From Vermamoeba vermiformis (taxonomy: Eukaryota > Tubulinea > Echinamoebida): 64,000 nucleotides of DNA. A program made the position numbers and the translations under genes. The notes under the pieces were generated by a model. It saw only the letters and a list, made by a program, of their open reading frames with translations. It did not search any database and had not been told where the DNA came from. The stretch lies in NCBI GenBank assembly GCA_045837725.1, contig JBEWZL010000263.1:1-64000 (forward strand). The letters run 5' to 3'. Below, piece after piece: positions 45,869 through 58,100 of the stretch (the stretch's first letter is position 1; each line of letters opens with the position of its first letter).

Positions 45869-47001
45869 TTAGAAGCTAATGAGTGCAGCAAAGCACACCA
45901 ACAAAACAGCCTGGGCTAGTCCTCGTGCAACTGTGCTGGATCCGCCACTCACTTTTTTGCCAGGAGTATTAGCCGCACCCGGAGCACCAGCGCTCGGAGT
46001 TCCCTCACTACCCGGGCCAGCACTCGGTGACACAACGGCAACGCATCCACCTGGACCAACGCCATTGCCAGTGAAGCCCTCCATGCACGTGCAGGTCACG
46101 AATGGCATCTCAGCCTGTTCGGCACATGTCGCGTGTTCGTTGCAATTGGCACTCGCACTCGCGCACGTGATAGGAGTGCAGGGGGAGTCGAGAGTGCCAG
46201 CACCATCGTAGTACGGCATGCAAGTGCATTGAGCCACGCCATCGTTGTCAGTGCAATTGGCGTTCGACGAACATGGAAACGGATCCTTAATGCATGGATC
46301 GGGCACTGGAGGTGTGAGTAAGTTAATGTAAACAGTGTATATTAAAGGATCTTACATCGGCATCTGCCATCCCTCAAGCTCCTTCCTCCGGTACAAAAAG
46401 TGCCCCGAACCAGATCTGCAACCGCATAATTATTCTGAATCACGATTCTTTTAATGTTGTTGGTGAGAGATGAATTGAATCCTTTTACAGAGTAGGCATT
46501 AGCATTAGTGGCGGTGACGAAAGGGAAGTTTTCGCAGTTTAATTGTTGATCGGCAGCGTCGTAGGCAAAAACTGCAGCTTCTGCTGTCACAAAGGAGGCC
46601 ACTCGTATGGAGAATGCGGTGATTGGCTCGGAGAACGACAATTCGCAATAGGAATTTTCTTGCGGATCACCCAGACCCAAAAACTTTTGTGGGCTAGCGT
46701 CGTTGTCTGGATACCAAACCTTATTTTTGTCCCAAGTTCCAGTGCCCAAGCCATAATAAGTTGCCACTTTGCAAAGGATACCTTGCAGCGTTACAGTTAT
46801 TGAACTAACCGAGATGTTGATCGGCCCAGAAAGAACTCCCTCAGGAAGATCGTCAAAATTAATAAGAAAGTCTGTCATCGTTTCGGCATCTACTGGTGCT
46901 GGCTCATCCTTGGGTGTTGAAGGACAACCAACGTAACCGATCGCTTGGTCGACCGAGAAAACCAAAAATATAAATATGACTAGTATTTGGATCGTCTTCA
47001 T
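45869..47001 (-). CDS. EGF-domain surface protein with probable GPI anchor
   Basis: Two exons. A signal peptide (MKTIQILVIFIFLVFSVDQA) precedes about 190 residues of a beta-rich ectodomain (FLINFDDLPEGVLSGPINIS; CELSFSEPITAFSIRVASFV), reminiscent of jelly-roll-type carbohydrate-binding modules, though I cannot name the family. After the splice (CR|LPDPC) come two EGF-like modules: CIKDPFPCSSNANCTDNDG...CTCMPYY and CASASANCNEHATC...CTCMEGFTGNG. A Pro/Ser/Gly linker and hydrophobic tail (LAQAVLLVCFAALISF) suggest GPI attachment. Likely a cell-surface adhesion or recognition protein. Confidence 0.82.
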
Positions 47002-47175
47002 GATGCAGTCAGTTTCTATTGCTGTGATGAAGACGAAAAAATGGACAAGACTAAAAAATAGCCAACAACGGTTAAGTTTCGAAAAATTTGAGTTCTAAAA
47101 TTAGCTCTTAGCTAAACGTAGTAATCGCGAACCTCCGAACAATAAAAAGAGACTTTACTCTTCTATTAAATCTGC

Positions 47176-50100
47176 TTACAATGTGCTAGGGAAGTTAGCA
47201 ACGTTAATCATCTGCTCTTTTTGTTGTCCGTTGAGCGAGTACTCCAATCTCACCTTCATCAACAAGGGCTTTTGACCTTGTAGCGTGTTCTGTACTTGCA
47301 TTGTCTGTGTCACCTTGCTCATGTTGTTAGGAGGCAACAAAGTAGATGAGGCAGGGTTGAGGGCCAAGTTGATGTACTTGGGCACGGCCGCTTGCAACAC
47401 AAAGTTGTTAACAGGGAACGGGTTGCCGTTGGTGTAAGTGGCAGTGACGAGTGTGTCTTGAGGCGAGGACTTGGAGAAGTCGAAGGTGATGTTGATGCCA
47501 TCGCCAGTCCAGACAGGCATCGTGGGGAACTGAGGAGTGGCTGCAATTGGGGTTGGACCACCGAGACCCAAGAGACTCATCATGTCGGGCAAGGGTTGAG
47601 GTGTGGGGACGGGACCAGTGGGCATGCCAAGACCAGGGGTAGGGTTGGTGTTGACAGGGCTGCCACCAAAGATTTGACCGAGAATATCGGTGTCACTACC
47701 CACGCTCTTCGTGCCCGGGTTAGTGCCGAGGTTGGTAGAAGGTTCCAAGCCCAAAATATCAATGAGAGGATCACGAGCAACAACAGGTTGTTCTCTGTGC
47801 TCAACGACTGGTGTGCCGTCACGTCCTCCACGACGCATCTTAGTCTCACCAACAGGTTGGTTGGCTGGTGCTTCAGGGCGTTCAGGAGCAGGCATACGAT
47901 CCAAGATAGTGCCCTTGATGTCGTTCAATTCCATCAGCTGGCTGTACTCCACTGAACGTTGTTGCAACTCCAAGTTGATTGAGCCTTGGTACTTGCTGAC
48001 CAATTTGTGAAGGGCACTAAACGCACGTGTTAATTATTGTCCAAAGGTCAAATAATGCAGTACGTACTCTTGTTGAGCAGCGCTAAATCGGCTAGACAAC
48101 TTGAGCAAAGCAGTCAAGATAAACTTCTTGCTGAGAGTAGTGGTGACAGGGTTCTTCAAAACAGCGCGCATCAAGTTGACAACATCTTCTTCAGTGACCT
48201 TGATGGACTCTTCGCCGTCTTCACCGCCGCTAGGAGTGTTGGCAATTAACAAATCTCCGAACTCACCAATGCACCAAACACCCACGCGAACAAGTGCTTG
48301 CTGTGGTTAATTACACGTAAGTCTCGCGCCTAAGAAACAAGTGTCAACGCCACGTACCTGTGTTGAATCTTTAGTGAGGGCCAAGTACATCTTTTGTACG
48401 GCGTAGGCTTGGAGCTCGGGAGTGAGCGAAATGATAGAAATCATGTTCGAAGCGACTTCTTCAGGGACGTATTGCCCAGCCTAGCATACAAGTTATTAGC
48501 ACGTGATATTGTTATATTAGTATGTGCACGTACGATTGACATAATTCGAACAATGGTATCGATGTGCCATCTCTTGGTGGGTGCGTATTTCTCAGTAACG
48601 AAGCAGAGCTTTTCGGTCAAATCAGCCTTGAATTCTTGATCGGCAACCAACAAGTAGTTGAGCAATTCGCGGACCAAGACCTTCACACTCGATTCGTTCA
48701 CGAGGGCGTAAATCAACTCCAAAGCTCTCTTGCGGATAGAAATATCGGGGTCCTAAAGACATCACGTTAACGTCCAATCAGATGTAGCTAGATGTGTGCC
48801 GTACCTTCAAGCACTCGACGACTGTGTTTCTGTGTTTTTGCACTGCTTCGATGTCAATGTTGACGACCTTGTTCAAAATGTTCAAAGCGACGTAGCGAAT
48901 ATTGTTGTCGCGGTTAGCCAAAAATCTGCCCAAAATGTTGATAGCCAAGACACGCAAAGCACTCTCGGAGTCAATGGACATGATGGTGTTGACGCACTCG
49001 TACAAAATTGCGTTACCAACATTGCGCATGTTGTCAGTGTTCGTGGCAACTTGAGCGAGAATGTCATTCATAGCGTCACTAGCATCGGCGCTGCCAGTGC
49101 CCAAGATGCGCAAGAACTTCAAAATTTTGACTTGCAAGAACGGATCTGTGATGCCGCTCACGTCGTACTCGGGACTGTAACCAAATTGAACCAAGCTCTT
49201 CAAAATACGAACCAATTGTTGCACGATTTGACCCTACGCGGCCATAAGATATTTGCATAATATTGATTTATATCGAGCACTTACCTCACGGAACAAAGGA
49301 ATCAATTTGGGTTCCATGTCACACATCTGGATCATAAGGGTGACACCAGTGATCAGTACACCATGGTTCTTATCGACCAACAGTGACTTAACGCGGGGCA
49401 CAAAGTTCTCCAAAAGCTCGGGGACTTTCTTCAAAATTCTGGTGACGCTCAAAGCGGCCTAAAATGTGATCTGTAAGCCACGGAAATTTTGAACGAAAAA
49501 GCTGCGTTGAACCACGATAATATTTATGAGCATAATATTATAGAATATATTAAAATAACAATTTGCAAACAAAAAGGTGACAGTAGTAGGACGTGACATA
49601 AAAAACGGAAAATAAAAAATATTATCTGAAAAAGTTTCAATTTGCCGGCCTACGTCAGCCTTTGCGATTTAATATGACGCGTTGTATTATCTCGTAGTGT
49701 GAATACTTCAATTTAATGATATTAAAATTTACCTTCTTGCGGATGTAGGGATTTGAGCTGCTGAGGAGCTGTTCGACCAAAGGGGCACAATCGCGGGCAA
49801 TTTCGATAGAACCAATATTACCAATAGCAGCAAGTGCCAAACCGACGATATATTGATTGCTATTACGAAGATCCCTATAAATATTGAATCAAGGAGAAAA
49901 ATTTTGTTTGAAAATTGAAAATTAACCGCTATATGAAATAATATCATAAATAATTCGTATAAATACTAGGTGATGTAATATTATCAAAATTGTAAGGATA
50001 CTGCGTGAGTGAGTTTGTGACCAACATCAGCACTTCTTGGTTTTCATCCAACAACAACATCAAGCCCAAATAGCCAATACGCTTGTCAGAATATGATCCA

Positions 50101-50342
50101 GACACGATTAATTTTAAACACTCCATTTGTCCAAATTGAGTGGGATAGCCAAGCATGTTGATGTAGAGAAGCTTGGCGACGTTGCGCGGTCTTGCGTGCG
50201 GATCGTCAGCCTTGATGCTGGTACGAATAGCTGCGCACTCCTTGGCAATCACATCACGTTCCTCTGCGGCTGTTTTGCATTGTCTTACAGCCTTGATAAG
50301 ATCACGAAGGCGCATAGTGCCTGATCCGAATAAAGCCTGCAT
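47176..50342 (-). CDS. AP1G1: AP-1 clathrin adaptor gamma subunit
   Basis: Gamma-adaptin is the large AP-1 subunit that helps sort cargo into clathrin vesicles at the trans-Golgi and endosomes. The trunk matches the family throughout: [119 protein letters not shown] and [20 protein letters not shown] Pro/Gly-rich hinge ([24 protein letters not shown], which carry clathrin-box-like LIDIL/MMSLL) leads to a C-terminal ear ([20 protein letters not shown]). The domain order is complete, about 820 residues. The intron at about 49460-49731 is near 270 bases, much longer than the others in this gene. Confidence 0.97.
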
Positions 50343-50621
50343 TTTATAGTCGTATTATTAATATACTATGTGCAGGTATATATTGTGGATTATAGCCAAA
50401 TACAATAATACAAACTGAAAAAAACCGAAGCACAACGATAATTTTTTTATCAACTTTAGTTTTGCACGTTACGAAGCGAAGAAAACTCTGTGCTGGCCTT
50501 GCTTCATTTGTTCGCCCTATTTAACGCACTTCGACCACGTACCTCACTTGTTGGTCGATTAATTTCTTTAAACACTTATTCCCCCACTCAATTTCTGTAG
50601 CTATATTTTGGAACTAGAACA
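50343..50621. promoter_or_regulatory. Divergent promoter region: AP-1 gamma / SmD1
   Basis: The 279 bases between two outward-facing starts serve both housekeeping genes. No discrete site is identifiable by eye. Confidence 0.4.
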
Positions 50622-51385
50622 ATGAAGCTTGTTAGGTAAGGATCTTTGCTTAAATATTATAAAATAATACGGCTTATAATATTAAATATTATTTACATTT
50701 TGATACGATTAATAGAGCTGCACCGCGAGCAAAATTTTTTTTCAACGCTGGATTCTCCCATTTTTTCCAGCGATTACAATCGCGAACATATATAATCTAT
50801 AAAAATACATCATTAAATATTTATTATTATAAATAACCCATTGTTACTGATATTTTTCTTGCCAGATTCTTGATGAAACTCAACAGCGAGACTGTTATCA
50901 TTGAACTTAAGAACGGAACGATCATTAACGGCACCATCACTGGTACGTACTTTAAGCATTCTATATTTATTTACGAGCTCAAGTATCTAATTTTCTGCGA
51001 TCGTCTTTAGGTGTGGATGTGAGCATGAACACTCACTTGAAAACAGTTAAAATGACCGTCAAGGGCCGCCCTGCTGTTCACCTCGAGAGCTTGAGCGTCA
51101 GAGGCAACAACATTCGTTATTACATCTTGCCGGACACACTCAATTTGGACACTTTGCTCGTTGATGACACACCTCGCCCCAAGTCCAAGGGTGTCAAGAG
51201 AGACAGTAAGTAGCGGCTTTTTATACTTAATTGCGCATATATACTACACTATGACCATTGATAGATTAACCGTGCAAATACTAACTTAATTATGAAGCTG
51301 GTGCTGCTCGTGGAGGCCCCCGCGGAGGAGGTCGAGGCGGTCGTGGCGGCCGTGGTGGTCGCGGTGGTCCCCCAAACAGACGATA
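50622..51385 (+). CDS. SNRPD1: Spliceosomal Sm protein D1
   Basis: SmD1 is one of the seven Sm ring proteins of spliceosomal snRNPs. Exon 1 holds only MKLVR and ends in phase; after an intron of about 238 bases the Sm1 motif follows ([35 protein letters not shown]), then Sm2 ([20 protein letters not shown]) and a C-terminal RGG tail ([13 protein letters not shown]) of the kind that is symmetrically dimethylated for SMN-dependent assembly. Length and order match the family. The last intron ends in GAAG, an unusual but in-frame acceptor. Confidence 0.97.
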
Positions 51386-51621
51386 AAGCGCTGCGTGTCC
51401 ATAGAACCCACAGCTTGTGCAGCCTTGTATTGCCTTATATAAATAGTCCAAACTAACCTAATTGCAAATGTCTCGTTGAACCTATTTTTGAACCTTCTTG
51501 TACGAAATAATAATAAAACAAGTCAAACACAGGGACTATCAGGTCGAGATTATAATTAAATTTATTATACAAGGTGGTGTAATTATAATCCAGTTGACTA
51601 TTAACAGAGTTGCGAGGAGTG

Positions 51622-52278
51622 TTATTTTGAATGGCCTAGCTCTTGTAGTAGTGTGTCTTTAGCTTCGTTAATCTTCAGTGCTAAGTAAGGAGACCCTCCT
51701 TGATCGGGATGATTCTTCATCATGAGTTGACGATGCTTCTCTCGGATTGATTTTGGATCTTTTGCCTCCCTGTAGCACGTGTTAATTACGGCGTTGATGA
51801 CGATAGAAATCATACTTTTCTGTTATATTTAGAATTAATATGGCTTCCTTGCGTGTTAGTGAACCTGGAAGAGGTCCTGTGAACGGATTTTTGGCTTGTT
51901 GCTTTTGTTTATTGGGTGAGTCTGGACCTTCGAGATCTGATCCGCACCGTTAGTTAATGAGCAGCACATACTCACGTACTATTACCCACCTATTTTTTCA
52001 TAGGCTGCACGTATCGCGTTCTTAAAGCCTCCATGTCTAACGACTGCACGTCCAATTAAAGATGCCGCAGCAATTCCTGCTCCGATAATAACACCAATCT
52101 ATTTTTAAAAATTAGTCCTACTATTAATATGATATATTGTGCGCTTAAAATAAATATTTAGCTTTTTGTAGTGGTTAATAAATAATAATATTTATCGTAA
52201 TTACTGACACGCAACACAAAGGAGGCTCATCAGTATTTAAATACGCACATAAGTGTACTATAATGAAGTGCTTACCAT
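51622..52278 (-). CDS. PAM18: PAM18/TIM14 J-domain subunit of the mitochondrial import motor
   Basis: PAM18 stimulates mitochondrial Hsp70 at the TIM23 channel. Exon 1 is just the ATG (52276-52278). Then follow a Gly/Ala-rich transmembrane helix ([20 protein letters not shown]), a matrix linker ([13 protein letters not shown]), a conserved [20 protein letters not shown] segment and a short J domain with the essential His-Pro-Asp ([20 protein letters not shown]). The protein is about 125 residues, normal for the family. The third intron keeps the frame only if the donor is GTGGGT after the AAAAAATAG of exon 2, giving [13 protein letters not shown]. Topology: N-terminus in the intermembrane space, J domain in the matrix. 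Confidence 0.92.
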
Positions 52279-52456
52279 TCTAAACTTATCGTCAACAAGC
52301 AAGTCGCGAGGTGTTCAAATGAGTTCAGACAGAAAAAATTAGTTTGCAGTCCCGCACAGCCCTTTTCTCCGTGACCACAGTGGGAATAGTAGTGCACAGT
52401 TATAGCACATTAATATTTATATCTTTTTGTAAGAATCAGAGCGAAATAGAGGAAGA
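52279..52456. promoter_or_regulatory. Divergent promoter region: PAM18 / FAD monooxygenase
   Basis: A 178-base gap between outward-facing starts must hold both promoters. No individual site is identifiable. Confidence 0.4.
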
Positions 52457-54719
52457 ATGACAGATCAAGAAGCGACGAAAACAACACCAACGAATAATAT
52501 TGAGCTTCCAAAAGTCGGAATTATTGGCGCTGGTATTAGTGGCCTATCTGGTATGCAAATATACAGTTAGGATAATTTTGGATAATTTTTAATTAATTTT
52601 TTTGGATCGCAGCTGCCATTGCCCTCAAGAACTTAGGAGTCGATGTATCGGTGTTAGAGCAAAGCACTAGTATGTTATAAAATATATACAACCTTTTGAG
52701 AGGTTATTTACGTGTACCCTAGAGGACGGAAGGAAGTGGGGCTACAACTTGACATTGATGGACTCAAGTAAGTAATCCTACATATATTTGGACTATATTA
52801 ACTTATTCTAGCCATTGATCAGTTGAAGGAGTTCAATGAGAGCATCGTCAACAAGCTGGATCTGAAACACTCCCGTCCAGCGACCAGAATTCCGTTATAT
52901 GACGATGGTAAGAAATCTGAAACAATTAATTATGCGACAGTACTGATTTAACATTAAATTGCGCTGGGAACAGACAAAGAACTGGTGTTTATTCCTGGCC
53001 CGAAAAAAGAAGATAACGTCACCTTGTATCGCGTGTCAAAAGATCAACTGCACCAGTCACTCATTGAATGCTGCGAGAGTTTAGGGTAAACACTATAATT
53101 TATATTATCAACATTACACATACCGAGATGTGAGCCGAATTCTGTTTGAAAAATTGCAACGATTTGCGCTGAATTCTTAATCTTCCTTAATTAAATAGCT
53201 TTTACCCGAGTATCACACAATACATAGTATCGTAAATTAAATAACAATTTAACGGTTTTATACTCGATTTTAGGATTAAAATCGCTTGGGGAACCGATTT
53301 CCATAATTACGAAGAATATCTGAACAAAACCGGATCAGATCCGATCCGATTGACGAAAGCCATTGCGACAGAGAAGGACGAAAGTGATGTTCAGGTGCGC
53401 GTGTTTGCAAAGACAAATAACGGCAAAGATGAAAATACTGTGGAGCACACCTTTGACATATTGATCGGAGCGGATGGAGCACAGTAAGTACGCTTTTGCA
53501 CCTGCCAATTAAAGTCAACGGAGCGGAGCGGGTGGCTTGATTGCCAATTAATATACATCATGTTCGCTTGGTTCAACCAACGAATTTTAAGGGCACGCGG
53601 CAGTATACCAATAACGACGAAATCTCCGTTTATTAATAATCGCGCTTTTATTGCCAGATCCGATGTACGGAAACAAATCAAACACGAAAAGAAGAAGTTC
53701 TTGAATGTAGTCGCTATTAACGGCGTATTGGATGCGAGTGGGCTTGAAAGGTAAGTTCTGTGTTGCGATCCGGATACTTTGCAATAATTTATCAATAGAC
53801 TAAGTTTTGTAACAGCGTAAAAGCAAGTCCTCGGCTAACAGATTACTGTAAGTCCCTTCCTATGCCATATGTTCTCGTACCAGCTTATTTGACACTGGTA
53901 TAAACAGATTCGTTCATCCAACTCGGTAAGGGAGACTCGATCTGGGCTACACTCATCGACAATGAACTCAATTGGCTCGTTCACTTGCCTACGCGCGAGA
54001 AAGACCTTCAAGAGACGATAAAAGACAAAGAACAACTGAAAGCGTATCTATTGCGACAGCTGACAATCAATCACTCAACAGTGCGCTCAATTATCGAGCA
54101 TACACCTGCTGAGAATATATCAACGCCGCAAGGAGTATATGCACAAGAGCAAATGAATCTAGATCTGAAAACTAAGCGTGTGGTGTACGTTCTTTGCAAT
54201 AATTTATTTGTACGCGTGCTGATCTTCGATTAGAAACACTCTTGGAGGCCGAGTAACGCTAATAGGCGATGCATCCAACCACTGCCTGCCGTTTTTAGGT
54301 CAAGGTACGCCATTCAGATATTTAGGACCACGATTAAATCCATCTAAACCTTTTTAGGTGCGAATCTAGCGGTAAAACATGCGCATCTGTTTGCTAAGGA
54401 ACTACGCGCGAAAGTGGCGGAATTTGACCCACAATCGACGGACTATAAAGATCTGTCCCGAACTAAGCAAAGAAACAAGCTGATTGAATCATTTCTCTCC
54501 GACGCTGAGATCGAGATCAACAGACGCTCGAAGCCCTTCATAACGGGAAGCGAAGCCGTAAGTACACAAGATTGTATGAATACTTCCCACGCACAATTTT
54601 GATATTTGTACTCGGCACAGGGATCAGCATGGTTTCACAAAAAAGGATTCTTATCCAGATCCTTCCGCAACGGAGCGCTGCGACTACTCGGCAAGTTATT
54701 GACGAGGAAAAACATATAA
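52457..54719 (+). CDS. FAD-dependent aromatic-ring-type monooxygenase
   Basis: Eleven or so short exons. The N-terminal Rossmann FAD motif GIIGAGISGLSAAIALKNLG ends in an acidic residue (VSVLEQ) that binds the ribose; an internal FDILIGADGAQ motif (the DG motif of flavin hydroxylases) and the second FAD motif RVTLIGDASNHCLPFLGQGA (54245-54310) are all present. These mark the group A flavoprotein monooxygenases (salicylate-hydroxylase and kynurenine-monooxygenase type), which use NAD(P)H and oxygen to hydroxylate aromatic or related substrates. The substrate is not predictable. The intron pattern in 53480-53860 is partly uncertain. The stop follows LLGKLLTRKNI. Confidence 0.85.
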
Positions 54720-55171
54720 TGCGGTCGCTAAGTAATGCTGCGTTTCATGTCTCCAATTACTTGCCTTATTTGACACCTGTACAAATAAGGAAATTCGTTT
54801 TATGCTTTGGATCTTCTTCTTTCCGTAATCAAGATAAACCGCAGCCTAACGCTGTAGCTTTTGCAATAACGTGATGTCGCTGTAATCCGTCAAACCTCAA
54901 AAGTGTGTGATTTTGGGGCGTGTGATACTTTATTATTATTGTGTTTACGGAAGATTGAAGCGTTCACCAAAAAATTTTAATTATTCATGTTTTACCCCGA
55001 AGACGGAACCCACACGACGTATTTATTGTAGTTTATTTATTTGTTTGTAGTCTTGCATTCCAAACGTCAGGACGGGAGTATACAAGTTTATTTAATTTGT
55101 CGATCAGCATCCATCTACAAAGCGAAGAGTCTTCAATTTGAAATGACACTATAGACAGAGAAGCAATATAA
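54720..55171. other. Intergenic region
   Basis: A 452-base gap between the monooxygenase and the C2/coiled-coil gene, both on the plus strand. It contains the 3' flank of the first and the promoter of the second. No convincing exon or RNA gene was seen. Confidence 0.45.
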
Positions 55172-58100
55172 ATGACATCAAAGAGTGAACGATACGAGAA
55201 AGCGCTCGTTGTTCGCCTCGGACAAACCGACCTCAATCGCAAATCGAACTACTTCGTGGTCGTAGAAGTAGAGAACCATAACAACGCGTCATACTTAAAA
55301 GCAACAAAGAGGACAGATGTAGCGAAGAACACATACAAGCCTCAATTCCTTCAGAACGTATTCCAATTCACTATTACTCAAATCTCTACCGAATCTTCTC
55401 CTTTTGAAGCCAACATCATCGTTGTTATCAAGCTCTTCGAGGTTAAATTGAAGGAGAAATTAGTTGGAAATGCTCAGCCTAATAATGATGCCATTTCATG
55501 CGTCGGAGTGTCCAAACTAGCCTTGAATTCTTATTCATACAGATCTCTACTCGAAGGCTTGTCAATCGACGCCAAACTTTCTTCTCCCTCTCAACCATCC
55601 AAACCCAGCTCCAAAAAGAAGAAAGACAAGGATATTAGTTTATCAGAATCAGAAGACACCACCGACATGGGAGTAATCACCCTCCATCTCCAAATCCAGG
55701 CAAAGGTAACACCTTTTTTCCTCCGTCCTTTAGATTTTCTCCGTACCACGATTAATCAGTTTTCTCTATACAAATCATACCTCCCAGTAATCTTATTGTC
55801 CCTCCAAATTAAAATTTTATTTTTTGTCTCCCAACCATTAGAAACCCGTTCTTTCTCGATTAAATTAATGCTCAGGCGATTCAACTTTGCGGCATAATTC
55901 ATTTAAGCGTGCGATATTAATTAAACAAAAGAAACGGAACTCTTTTCTGTGCAGCGATTCGTTCTTTTCTTCCCTGCTGCGAGATCTCCTAAAATTGTGT
56001 GATTTCTCAAATTTTAATCATTATGCAGGAAATATTATCTCCGAGGACACTCGCAGATAGCATCGATGAACGATCTTCAGAATTGTCATTGACATCATCT
56101 ACTGCCTCGACTGCTCCATTGGGATCTGCTGCGACAATGAAGCTGCTAAGCATTGCCGATCAAGTATCCCAACGACCTTGGGTGGCTAAGATATCCCAAA
56201 AGCTATCGTTTGCTATGAGTAAGTCCATCACAGACGTTGCCGTTAGCCCAATTAAATTTCAATTTCAACTTTTGACGCAGCAATTTCAGTGAAATTTGAT
56301 AATGATAATTGGGAAGATAAACTAGGACTAAACATGATCACTAACGCCGTTTATTACTTGTAAGATTCGGAAACGGGCATAAGAAAGTATATCCTCCGCT
56401 TCCACGGCCTGTCAAATACGATCCACCGTTGTAGACCTTTTGTGACAGCTAAATCCACGGTAGACGCACGTGAAAGCAAACCGGCAAAGGCAGTAACCAC
56501 AACAGCACACCATGGAAGGTAAGTCTCGATATGAATTTGTGTTTCAATTCTATTACTTTGACTTTTGCAATTGCTAATTGGCGTTTTATCAATTTGAATA
56601 GAAATGCGCTGTGGTACGATACTTTATACGTAGAAGTCGATAACAAAGAGATGAATGATGAAGTTGGACTGTTAGTCAACTTGGTCGAGTACAGAAACAA
56701 GAAGATCTTGGCCAAATTCATTATTCCCACCGCAAAACTCGTGCCAGGCGAGCAGTACAACATCTGCTTAGTGCTGAATCAAGAAGGCACTTGCTTGTTG
56801 TTCTCAGTCATGATGGAGAGCTTCTTCTCCTTCAACGACTTTATCTTCTCTAAGTTCGCGGACATGTCCCGGCTCGAGGTCTTCTTGTCGGGTGTAGGCA
56901 AGGCCACGAAACAATCGAATGCAGGCACACCAATGACGCCCAAAGAGTCTGTTTTGGCCGCAGATCCCTTCGATTCAGCCCCGGTCATGGCGGTGTTGCA
57001 CATTGAACAGGATATCGACGCGTACCTCCGAAAGATTAAAAAGGTAATTGCTAAATAATTTAGATGGACCAAATCTTGTGCCCCATTTCATATCAAAGCA
57101 TCGCAAACTGAAACTGACACTTTACCGTAAAAAGGAACCCCCGCAACTACCTTTCCAGAGGATATTCTTGGAGGACGCGGATGCGTTTGAAAAAGTGATG
57201 CCGTCGTACTACAAAGTTTCTACGCCAAGTTTACCGTTTATTTTCCCGCAATGGAACTCGCTCTTCGAATACATCTGTGAAGCAGTAAGCCTTTGCATTT
57301 ATTTATTGGCATACATGATTCGACAATACTATCGTCCAAATCACTTGTCCCTTAGCACACTTTAAAATACGTATCATTGTGTATTGACGTTGAGATTTGT
57401 AGGAGATTTTGTCACAACCACGATCCGGATTGGTGCTTGAGCTGTTCCGCTTGGACTTTCCCAAGAAAGTAAGTTTTAGATAATATTACGGCACACAATA
57501 TAAAATCTTTACCCGTGTGTTGCGATTGGCAACACGGCAATTCAAAAACTTGCCTTTTATGGAGCTGCTTCATGAACGGCACGAGTAAAAAAAAGTTAAA
57601 TCCGGGATTTTATGGATACCGTGAATTGACCAGTTTTAATTTGTAGGAAGCCGCGCAAGTAATTTTTTCGGGTTATGCTACAATACCCTTCTCGGATGTC
57701 GGCGACGGTGAAGCTCTTGGTTGGGCAGGCGAGATCAGTCAAGTTGAAACTCGTCTGCATATTGTTTCGTTGCCTGAAGATCCTAAGATGGCGATGATCC
57801 GAGCAAACGACAAGCTTATCCGTATGGAAGAGAGTGTCAGCGAGAGCGACAGTCTTAACTCTCGCAGATCGTCCCGAACAGAATCTTCTCGATCAAGTAC
57901 GTTATTCAAACAACCTGAGCCCGTGAATGGAGAATACGAAGATATCGTCATGAATATCAAGTTGGAGCTTCGAAGGTGGTCCGGCAAAGACTTTATGCAA
58001 TACTTGAAACAACGCGCACCCGAATCCAGCGGAAAAAAGTTGCGTGCTAGTGGTGCCTCAGACTACGAGAACACTTCAAGCAGCAGTAGAGGTTCACTAC

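Noticed and set aside
57043-57062. A 20-base intron in the C2/coiled-coil gene (GTAATT...TTTAG).
   Set aside because: Using that acceptor breaks the reading frame; the downstream CAAAG acceptor gives a normal-length intron and keeps the frame.
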